Assembly (NCBI RefSeq): GCF_040546685.1
Contig: NZ_JBEPOH010000001.1
Span: 1,116,001 to 1,180,000, forward strand
From: Variovorax sp. OAS795
GTDB lineage: Bacteria; Pseudomonadota; Gammaproteobacteria; Burkholderiales; Burkholderiaceae_C
Reading direction: 5' to 3'
DNA: 64,000 nucleotides
The notes beneath the pieces were generated by a model. That model made no database searches. It worked only from the letters and a program-made list of their open reading frames with translations, and was not told the origin of the DNA. Numbering within the stretch: the stretch's first letter is position 1; each line of letters opens with the position of its first letter. This document shows, piece after piece, positions 23,017 through 29,749 of the stretch. A program made the translations under genes and the position numbers.

Positions 23017-23262
23017 GCAAATGGGGCAATTAATTTGCCTTTTCTGTATTCCGTGCTCTCTGCCGCCACGAACTCCGTGAAAGCAAACGGCAGCGATCTG
23101 GAAAACTTCGGCTGCGAGAGGTGGCCACAGTTTGTGACCACCTCGGCCTTCTCGGCCCTTTCGGCCGTGTCGAGCTGAAACATGAAGTCCGGCGGAAAGC
23201 GCCCCGCGTTGCGCTTGACCGCTTGGTTCAGCGCCTTGAGCGGCAAGCCATACCGGCCAGAT
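22995..23262 (-). pseudogene. Decayed ORF6N-domain (phage-type) gene fragment
   Basis: The minus strand encodes YGLPLKALNQAVKRNAGRF, then DFMFQLDTAERAEKAEVVTN and later LPFAFTE, which matches the ORF6N DNA-binding domain common in phage and plasmid anti-repressor-like proteins. The preceding DADLA motif sits in another frame (near 23255), so a 1-base frameshift separates them. After FAFTE the expected HGA motif appears only in another frame. No start and no C-terminal part are present. It is therefore a remnant of a transferred gene. Confidence 0.75.
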
Positions 23263-23376
23263 CGGCGTCGAAGGGATGGAACGTTTCATCGCCCATGCTG
23301 GGCGCGGCGCCCCGTTTCCGGGTTGGCAAGGTGTCAAGGTCAAGCCCCGCGCCATTGCGCGCGGCGGTTCGCCTTG

Positions 23377-24900
23377 TCAGACAGCGGAGGTCGCGGCGGC
23401 CGCGGCGCCGCTGCCGGAGCCGGGCGGCGACTTGACGATGGATGTGAGCGCAGGTTCGGCCATGCGCAACGACGCGAGGTCGGGCCGCGGGCGGCGCAGC
23501 TGCGCATCGGCGGCAAACGCCAACTCCATGGCATGCGCCGCCGCCAGCACCTGGTGGTCGGCCCGGAACCCGCCGACGATCTGCAGGCCGAAGGGCATGC
23601 CTGCCTGGTCGGTGCCGCAAGGCAGTGTCAGCGCGGGATGCGTGGTGAGCGTGACGACGTAGGTGAGCGCGAGCCAGCGGTAGTAGTTCTCCTGCTTCTC
23701 GCCGTTGATGGTGTCCGCATAGAGCTGCGTCCACGGAAACGGAGAGACGGGCGTGGTGGGCGAAAGAATCAGGTCGTAGTCGGCAAAGGCCGATTGAAAG
23801 CGCTTGATGAGGCGCGTCTGCTCGGCCTGGGCCCAGGCGCTGTCGAGCAGGCTCATCTGCGCGCCCATCTCGTAATTGGCGCGCGAGTTGGGCCCCAGGC
23901 TGGCCGGGTCTTTCTGGTAGGCCGCGTGCATACCGGCCACGAAGGCTTCGGCGCGCAGCACGTCGAAGCAGCGGTGCGCCTCGCCCAGGTCGAGCTGGAT
24001 CGGGTCGCAGCGCTTGAACAGGTGCCGCATGGCGGCCATCTTGCTGCGCATGGTGGCGCGTATGCCCTCGTCCACGGCGCAGATGCCGAAGTCTTCGGTC
24101 CATGCCACGCGCAGCTTGTTCAGGTCGAGGTCGGCCGGTTTCAAAAAGGACAACGGGTCCAGCGGGTAGCTCAGCGGATCGCCCGCGTGCATGCCCGCGG
24201 ATGCCGCCATCTGCAGGCACGCGTCTTCCACGGTGCGACCCATGGGGCCGACCACGGAGATGGGCGTCCAGCCCAGCAGCTTGCGCACGCTGGGCACGAT
24301 GCCAGGCGAAGGCCTGAAGCCCACCACGCCGCACTTGGCGGCCGGAATGCGCAGCGAGCCGCCGGTGTCCGAGCCGGTGCACACGGGCAGCATGTCGCAC
24401 GCCAGCGCGGCAGCCGAGCCGCCCGAGGAGCCGCCGGCATTGAGGTTCGGGTTGAATGGGTTGCCGGTGGCGCCCCACACCTCGTTGCGCGAATTGGCGC
24501 CGGCGCCCATCTCGGGCACGTTGGTCTTGCCCGCCACGATGGCGCCGGCCCGGCGCAGGCGGGCCACCAGTTCGATGTCTTCCTGCGGCACATGGTCGCG
24601 GAAGATGGCGGAGCCCCAGGTGGTGAGCAGGCCTTCGGTGGGTTCGAGGTCTTTCACGCCGAGCGGCAGGCCGTGCAAGAGCCCCAGCGTCTCGCCGCGC
24701 ATGACGGCCGCTTCGGCCGCCTTGGCCTCTGTGCGGGCGCGATCGAAGCAGGTCGCGGTCACGGCATTCACGAACGGGTTCACCCGCTCGATCTGCGCGA
24801 TGCAGGCTTCCAGCAGGTCGACCGGCGAGACGGCCTTGCTGCCGATGAGGCGGCGCAGTTCGACCGCGGATTTTTCGATCAGTCCGGTGGGAGTGCTCAT
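23377..24900 (-). CDS. Amidase-signature family enzyme
   Basis: A 507-residue amidase. The Ser-cisSer-Lys catalytic set is present: Lys in GLPLGVKDLEPTEG, the glycine/serine loop NAGGSSGGSAAALA (cis-Ser) and the nucleophile in GSDTGGSLRIPAA. The family hydrolyses carboxamides; GatA-like and hydrolytic amidases share this fold, but no gatBC partners are here. The C-terminus is a low-complexity Ala/Ser/Gly tail. It ends just beyond the ORF6N remnant. Its start lies two bases after the stop of the Bug-type binding protein, which is upstream on the same strand, so both probably form an operon for uptake and hydrolysis of an amide-containing compound. Confidence 0.92.
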   Translation of the reverse strand: MSTPTGLIEKSAVELRRLIGSKAVSPVDLLEACIAQIERVNPFVNAVTATCFDRARTEAKAAEAAVMRGETLGLLHGLPLGVKDLEPTEGLLTTWGSAIFRDHVPQEDIELVARLRRAGAIVAGKTNVPEMGAGANSRNEVWGATGNPFNPNLNAGGSSGGSAAALACDMLPVCTGSDTGGSLRIPAAKCGVVGFRPSPGIVPSVRKLLGWTPISVVGPMGRTVEDACLQMAASAGMHAGDPLSYPLDPLSFLKPADLDLNKLRVAWTEDFGICAVDEGIRATMRSKMAAMRHLFKRCDPIQLDLGEAHRCFDVLRAEAFVAGMHAAYQKDPASLGPNSRANYEMGAQMSLLDSAWAQAEQTRLIKRFQSAFADYDLILSPTTPVSPFPWTQLYADTINGEKQENYYRWLALTYVVTLTTHPALTLPCGTDQAGMPFGLQIVGGFRADHQVLAAAHAMELAFAADAQLRRPRPDLASLRMAEPALTSIVKSPPGSGSGAAAAATSAV

Positions 24901-24902
24901 GC

Positions 24903-25886
24903 CTAGTCAGCGGTAATGTTGGCGCGGGCGGCAATGGCGCGCATCAAGGGCAGTTCCTTGCTGATCAGTTCGCTCACGGCGGCTGCATTGCTGTAGGCCG
25001 GCTCCAGGCCCTGCGCGGTCAGCTTGGCGCGGGTGTCGGCGTCGGCGATGGTGGCGGCCAGCGCTTTCTCGAGCCTGGCCTTCACGTCGGCCGGCAGGCC
25101 CTTCGGTCCCGCCACCACGAGCCAGGTGTCCATGTCGATGCCGGGGTAGCCGCTCTCGGCCATGGTGGGCACGTCGGGCAGCAGGCTGGAGCGCTTGGCC
25201 GTGGTCACTGCAATGGCCTTGATCTTGCCGCTCTTGAGCTGGGGAATGGCGGCGCTCACGGTGTCGATGGTGAACGGGATCTGGCCGCCCATCAGGTCGG
25301 TCATGGCCGGGGCGCTGCCCTTGTAGGGAACGTGCGTCATCTTGAGGCCCGCAGCTTGAAGGATGGTTTCGCCAGCAAACTGCGAGGTGGTGCCGGTGCC
25401 GAAGGAGCCATATGAATACTTGCCGGGCGAGGCCTTCACGTATTCGACGAACTGCTTCACGGTCTTCACGGGCACTTCGCTGTTCGCGAGCAGGATGAGC
25501 CCGGTACGCCCCACGATGCCGATCGGCTCGAAGCCCTTGACCGGGTCGTAGGGCAGGTTGGGGCGAATGGCGGGGTTGACGGTGAACGTGGTGCCCGAGC
25601 TCACCAGCAGCGTGTAGCCATCCGGCGCGGCCTTGGACACATAGCTTGCGCCAATGACCGTGCCGGCCCCGGCGCGGTTCTCGATGATCACGGGCTGGCC
25701 GAGTTCCTTGCCCAGGCGCTGGGCGATCACGCGCCCGTTCACATCCGTGGCGCCGCCGGGTGGAAAGGGAATCACCAGCGTGACCGGCCGCGTGGGAAAG
25801 CCGGTTTCCGCGGCAGCCGCTGCCAGGGACAGCAGGCCGAGGCAGGACACCAGCACGAAGCTGGCGATAGCGGGGAGGCGTTTCAT
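24903..25886 (-). CDS. Bug-type (TTT family) periplasmic substrate-binding protein
   Basis: A 327-residue extracytoplasmic solute receptor of the tripartite tricarboxylate transporter class, hugely expanded in Burkholderiales. The signal peptide is MKRLPAIASFVLVSCLGLLS to AAAAAE. The mature start FPTRPVTLVIPFPPGGATDVNGRVIAQ is the family signature; GAGTVIGASYVSKAAPDGYTLL and GYPGIDMDTWLVVAGPKGLP follow. Such proteins bind carboxylates or amides; most lack dedicated membrane subunits nearby, as here. AGGAGA precedes the ATG. It is the first gene of the operon with the amidase and is divergent from a LysR regulator, which probably controls it. Confidence 0.93.
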   Translation of the reverse strand: MKRLPAIASFVLVSCLGLLSLAAAAAETGFPTRPVTLVIPFPPGGATDVNGRVIAQRLGKELGQPVIIENRAGAGTVIGASYVSKAAPDGYTLLVSSGTTFTVNPAIRPNLPYDPVKGFEPIGIVGRTGLILLANSEVPVKTVKQFVEYVKASPGKYSYGSFGTGTTSQFAGETILQAAGLKMTHVPYKGSAPAMTDLMGGQIPFTIDTVSAAIPQLKSGKIKAIAVTTAKRSSLLPDVPTMAESGYPGIDMDTWLVVAGPKGLPADVKARLEKALAATIADADTRAKLTAQGLEPAYSNAAAVSELISKELPLMRAIAARANITAD

Positions 25887-26005
25887 GAAGAGTTCTCCTG
25901 GGGGACGGGGAAACTGCGCAAAAGCTGCGGAAGCGCGAAACGTGGAAGGCAGTCTCATCCTAGGAGCCGCAGCGGGCTGCCACAAGCGCAATGTTTAGAA
26001 TTGTG

Positions 26006-26024
26006 GATTGCCGTTTCGGCAATC
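26006..26024. promoter_or_regulatory. Perfect dyad, probable LysR operator
   Basis: GATTGCCGTTTCGGCAATC is an 8+3+8 perfect inverted repeat in the 176-bp gap between the binding-protein gene and its divergent LysR regulator. It contains the T-N11-A layout of LysR boxes. A TTTAGAAT sequence that could serve as a -10 box lies just to the left (about 25994). Confidence 0.75.
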
Positions 26025-26062
26025 GAGACATGGCGGTTTGCAGCAGGCCGCAAGGAGAATCG

Positions 26063-26977
26063 ATGTCGCTTCATGCACTCCAGGAGACTGCGGTCCGGTA
26101 CTTTCTCGAGGTCGTGCGAACCGGCTCGGTGAAGGAGGCGGCAACCAAGCTCAACGTGGCGCCTTCCGCGGTGAGCCGGCAGGTGGCGCGCCTGGAGCGC
26201 GAGCTCGACACGCTGCTGTTCGAGCGGCATGCGCGCGGCATGGTGCCCAACGCCGCGGGCGAGCTGCTGGCCGCGCACGCCAAGCGGGTGCAGCAGGACA
26301 TCGAGCGCGTCGCCGGCGACATCGAGGGCCTGCGCGGCCTGCGCAGCGGGCGGGTGCGGGTGGCCAGCACGGAGGGCTTCGCGTTCGACTTCCTTCCCAC
26401 GCTGATCTCGCGCTTTCGCGGCCGGCACGAAGGCATCCGCTTTCATCTGGAGGTCTGCTCGCCGAGCGACATCCCGGGCCGCATCCGCGACGGCGAGGCG
26501 GACGTCGGCATCACCTTGAGCGCGTTGCCCGAGCCGGGCATCAAGATCGAGCTGCGGCACCCGAGCCCGATCCTCGCGGTGATGGCCAATGACCATCCAC
26601 TGGCGGCATCGCGGCAGCTCTCGCTGCGGCAAGTGGTGGGCTATCCGCTGGGGTTGCCGCCGCAGGACAGCTCCATCAGGCAACTGCTGGACATCAGCTG
26701 CGGCCGGCAAGGGCTGCACTACGTGCAGGCCCTGTCCAGCAATCATGCGAATGCGCTGGTGAGCTTTGCGGCGGCGGGTGGCGGCAGCATTGCCTTCTAC
26801 GGCGAACTGTCGATCCGCACGCAGCTCGCGTCCAAGGCGCTGGTCGCCATACCGTTGAAGGACCGGGAAATGAACGAGCGCCACCTGGAGGTCGAGACGC
26901 TCGCGGGCCGTTCGCTGCCCGATGCGGGCAAAGCCTTCGTGCGTTTCCTGACCGATGCGATCAAGGAAGCGGCCTGA
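26063..26977 (+). CDS. LysR-family transcriptional regulator
   Basis: A 304-residue regulator. The N-terminal winged helix reads YFLEVVRTGSVKEAATKLNVAPSAVSRQVARLERELDTLLFERH, a clear LysR HTH. A periplasmic-binding-like effector domain follows (RVRVASTEGFAFDFLPTLISRF...). ATG 26063 has AAGGAGA upstream; a longer frame from 25991 would read through the operator. It is divergent from the Bug protein/amidase operon, and the palindrome between them suggests that it regulates both directions in response to the imported compound. The effector is unknown. Confidence 0.93.
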   Translation: MSLHALQETAVRYFLEVVRTGSVKEAATKLNVAPSAVSRQVARLERELDTLLFERHARGMVPNAAGELLAAHAKRVQQDIERVAGDIEGLRGLRSGRVRVASTEGFAFDFLPTLISRFRGRHEGIRFHLEVCSPSDIPGRIRDGEADVGITLSALPEPGIKIELRHPSPILAVMANDHPLAASRQLSLRQVVGYPLGLPPQDSSIRQLLDISCGRQGLHYVQALSSNHANALVSFAAAGGGSIAFYGELSIRTQLASKALVAIPLKDREMNERHLEVETLAGRSLPDAGKAFVRFLTDAIKEAA

Positions 26978-27133
26978 AAAGCACGCGATGCAAGCTGCCT
27001 GGCGCGGCCTTCAAAGGAGCCCTGTGAATGGCGGGAGCGCCGCGTGCGCTACACTCCGCGCCGCTTGCAGCGGGCCTCAGCCGCTGCGCCGTCATTGGCA
27101 ACATGACGAGAACAATCCAAAGGAAATTTTCAA

Positions 27134-27511
27134 GTGAACCGTATCGAACTGGTCGAAAAGATCGCCACCGCCCACACCGTCAGCAAGGCTGAAGCCGCAC
27201 GCATCCTGGAGACCGTCACCGGCTCCATCATCGCCGCCGTGAAGAAGGGCGACCCCGTCCAGCTCATCGGCTTCGGCACCTTCAAGCAAGTGGCTCGCGC
27301 CGCGCGCACCGGCTTCAACCCGCAAGCCGGCGCCAAGATCAAGATCGCCGCGCAAAAGGTGCCCAAGTTCGTGCCGGGCGCCGCCTTCAAGGCCGCCATC
27401 GACCCCAAGGCTGCAAAGCGCAAGGCCGACAAGGCTGCCGCCAAGCCGGTCGCCAAGAAGGCCGCACCGGCCAAGAAGGCCGCCGCTCCTGCAAAGAAGG
27501 CCAAGAAGTAA
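27134..27511 (+). CDS. HU-family DNA-binding protein with Lys/Ala-rich tail
   Basis: A 125-residue nucleoid protein. Residues 1-90 are a full HU/IHF domain (MNRIELVEKIATAHTVSKAEAARIL, then LIGFGTFKQVARAARTGFNP, which forms the DNA-binding arm). The remaining 35 residues are a histone-H1-like tail of KAAA/PAKKA repeats. HU bends and compacts DNA; Lys/Ala tails add non-specific DNA contacts. It starts with GTG after AAAGGAAA. It stands alone with a clean terminator. Tailed HU proteins are known in Betaproteobacteria alongside normal HU copies. Confidence 0.93.
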   Translation: MNRIELVEKIATAHTVSKAEAARILETVTGSIIAAVKKGDPVQLIGFGTFKQVARAARTGFNPQAGAKIKIAAQKVPKFVPGAAFKAAIDPKAAKRKADKAAAKPVAKKAAPAKKAAAPAKKAKK

Positions 27512-27530
27512 TCCGCGCCTGCGCGCAACG

Positions 27531-27557
27531 ACGGCCCTTCGGGGCCGTTCTTCTTTT
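27531..27557 (+). terminator. Rho-independent terminator of the HU gene
   Basis: ACGGCCC (27531-27537), loop TTCG, GGGCCGT (27542-27548), then TCTTCTTTT. A stable tetraloop hairpin with a T-rich tail. Confidence 0.93.
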
Positions 27558-27567
27558 GGGGCCTGGT

Positions 27568-28476
27568 TCAGCCGAGCGTCCCCAGCCGCGCGAGGATCAG
27601 GTCGTGCAGCGTCTGGGCCGCCACCGAGAGGCTCCCCTCGCGCCGCTGCACCAGGTAGATGGTCCGCGTCAGGCCCGGCAGCGGCAGTGGCCGCGTGACC
27701 AGGCTCTCGCGCCTGAAGTGAAAGAGCGTGAGCTCCGGCACCACGCTGATACCGATACCCGCTTCCACCAGGCCCATCACCGTGGCCAGGTGCTCGACCT
27801 CGAACACCGCGTTGAGCCGCAGCGGATGCAGTGCCGCGTCGAGCGACTGGCGCACGCTGCTGTTGCGCGCCATCTGCACGAAGGGCCAGGGTGCGAGCTG
27901 CTTGGCCGTGAGGCGGGCCACCGCGGCCAGCGGATGGTCCTTGCGGCACACCAGGTGAAAGCGGTCGTCGCAGAGCTTGCGTCCGCGCAGGTCGCTGGCG
28001 GCGGCGGCGCCGGCACCCGTGGCCGCCAGCGCAAAGTCCGCCTGGTGGCTGCGCAGCTGGGCAATGCAGGCGTCCGACAGCGCATCGTGCAGCTCGACCG
28101 TGATGCCGGGCCAGGCCTGCATGAATTCCGCCAGGATCGCCGGCAGCCAGCCGGCCGCGAGCGAGGGCAGCGCTGCCACGCTCACGCGGCCCTTGCGCCG
28201 CTGCGCGTGGTCGGCCAGGTCGCCGATGGCACCTTGCATGTCGTCGAGCAGGCGCCGCGCCAGGGGCTCGAACAGCCGGCCTTCGGGCGTGAGTTGCACG
28301 CTGCGGGTGTCGCGGTCAAAGAGGCGTGCGCCGAGCGTCTCTTCCAGCGTGCGGATCAGGGCGCTGAACGCGGGCTGCGAGAGGTGGCAGGCCTGCGCCG
28401 CCCGCGTGAAATTGCGCTGCTCGGCCAGGGTGGTGAACGCGCGCAGTTGGCGGCTGGACAGGTCGGGCGCAGGCAT
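27568..28476 (-). CDS. LysR-family transcriptional regulator
   Basis: A 302-residue regulator with the LysR HTH (LRAFTTLAEQRNFTRAAQACHLSQPAFSALIRTLEETLGARLFDR) and an effector domain (KGRVSVAALPSLAAGWLPAILAEF). The tail includes GLVEAGIGISVVPELTL, a typical CbbR/CysB-like pattern. The start MPAPDLSSRQLRAF at 28476 is the family start; the open frame upstream is not part of it. It is divergent from the DctP-like gene with a 169-base gap, so it may regulate that signalling operon, although this is only positional evidence. Confidence 0.92.
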   Translation of the reverse strand: MPAPDLSSRQLRAFTTLAEQRNFTRAAQACHLSQPAFSALIRTLEETLGARLFDRDTRSVQLTPEGRLFEPLARRLLDDMQGAIGDLADHAQRRKGRVSVAALPSLAAGWLPAILAEFMQAWPGITVELHDALSDACIAQLRSHQADFALAATGAGAAAASDLRGRKLCDDRFHLVCRKDHPLAAVARLTAKQLAPWPFVQMARNSSVRQSLDAALHPLRLNAVFEVEHLATVMGLVEAGIGISVVPELTLFHFRRESLVTRPLPLPGLTRTIYLVQRREGSLSVAAQTLHDLILARLGTLG

Positions 28477-28645
28477 CGGTCTGGAATGGGGATGAAATGG
28501 TCCGCGGTTCCGGAAAATCCGTTCCCGCCAGTTGCATGGTATTCCTGTGCCTTGCACGCAACGGGGCCTCGCCGCATCCGCGCACGTCGTGATGGAAACC
28601 GCGCCTTGTGTAAAAAATTTGTGACTTGAAGCGCAATTCGGCATC

Positions 28646-29749
28646 ATGATCCGGGCAATGAAGTCCGGCGAAGCATCTTCCGCTTGGCAACGCGTCCTCC
28701 GGATGGCGCAGGTTGCCGCTTTTTTCCTGGCTTTCGCGGCGGCGAACAGCGAGGCGCAGCAGTCCGCGCCTGTGCAACGGCTTCGGATCGTCGGCGGCCT
28801 GGCCACCGTAAGCCAGTACACGCTTCAAGAGGAGCCCTTCTGGAGCAAGGACCTCGCCCGCCTGAGCCAGGGCAAGTACAGCGCGAGCATTGTCCCGTTC
28901 AACCAGGCCGGCGTGCCCGGGCCGGAAATGCTCAACCTCATGCGGCTGGGCGTCATTCCCTTCGGCACGGCGCTCCTCACCCAGGTCAGCAACGAGTACC
29001 CCGAGCTGGGTACCCCCGACATCGCGGGCCTGAACCCGGACATGCCCACCCTGCGCCGCGTGATCGCCGCCTTCAGGCCCTATCTGGAAAAAACATTGCG
29101 CGAGCGCCACAACGTCGAGGTTCTCGCGGTCTATGTCTATCCGGCCCAGGTCATTTTCTGCAAGCAGCCGGTCAAGCAGCTGTCGGACCTGGCAGGGCGG
29201 CGCATCCGCGTCTCCGGCAGCACCCAGGCCGACTTTGTCCGGGCTCTCAAGGGGGTGCCGGTGTTCACCGAATTCGCCGAGCTCGTCGCCAACATGAACT
29301 CGGAAAACACCACATGCGCGATCACCGGCGCGATGTCCGGCAATGCGCTGGGGCTGCACAAGATCACCACTTCGATCTACACCATGCCCATCAGCTGGGG
29401 CATCGCCGTGTTCGGCGCCAACACCGACGCATGGAATGCGCTTCCGCCCGATCTGAAAGTCCTGCTCAAAGCCGAGCTTCCCAAGCTGGAGGCCGCGGTG
29501 TGGGCCGAATCGGAGCGCGACACCGGCAACGGCATTGCATGCAACACCGGCGCCGCAACGTGCGTGAAGGGCACCAAGGGCACCATGGTGGAGGCACGCC
29601 CTTCGGCGGATGACGAACGCCGCCGGCGCGACATCTTCGCCACCAGCGTATTGACACGGTGGGTGCAACGGTGCGGTGCGGTGTGCGCGGAGGTCTGGGA
29701 CCAGACCGCGGGACCCGTGGTGGGCATCAAGGCACCCGTCGGCCAGTGA
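28646..29749 (+). CDS. Orphan DctP-like (TRAP-type) periplasmic binding protein
   Basis: A 367-residue exported protein. After a signal peptide (hydrophobic residues about 20-33, ending NSEAQ) it shows the DctP fold: LMRLGVIPFGTALLTQV, the GRRIRVSGS stretch with the arginine that binds carboxylates in TRAP receptors (Arg187), and a C-terminal helix region. There are four unusual C-terminal cysteines (299, 306, 343, 347). No TRAP membrane subunits (DctQ/DctM) are nearby. The stop overlaps the GTG of a GGDEF-EAL gene by four bases, so it probably serves as a ligand sensor for c-di-GMP signalling and not for import. ATG 28646 is chosen; 28658 is possible. Confidence 0.85.
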   Translation: MIRAMKSGEASSAWQRVLRMAQVAAFFLAFAAANSEAQQSAPVQRLRIVGGLATVSQYTLQEEPFWSKDLARLSQGKYSASIVPFNQAGVPGPEMLNLMRLGVIPFGTALLTQVSNEYPELGTPDIAGLNPDMPTLRRVIAAFRPYLEKTLRERHNVEVLAVYVYPAQVIFCKQPVKQLSDLAGRRIRVSGSTQADFVRALKGVPVFTEFAELVANMNSENTTCAITGAMSGNALGLHKITTSIYTMPISWGIAVFGANTDAWNALPPDLKVLLKAELPKLEAAVWAESERDTGNGIACNTGAATCVKGTKGTMVEARPSADDERRRRDIFATSVLTRWVQRCGAVCAEVWDQTAGPVVGIKAPVGQ

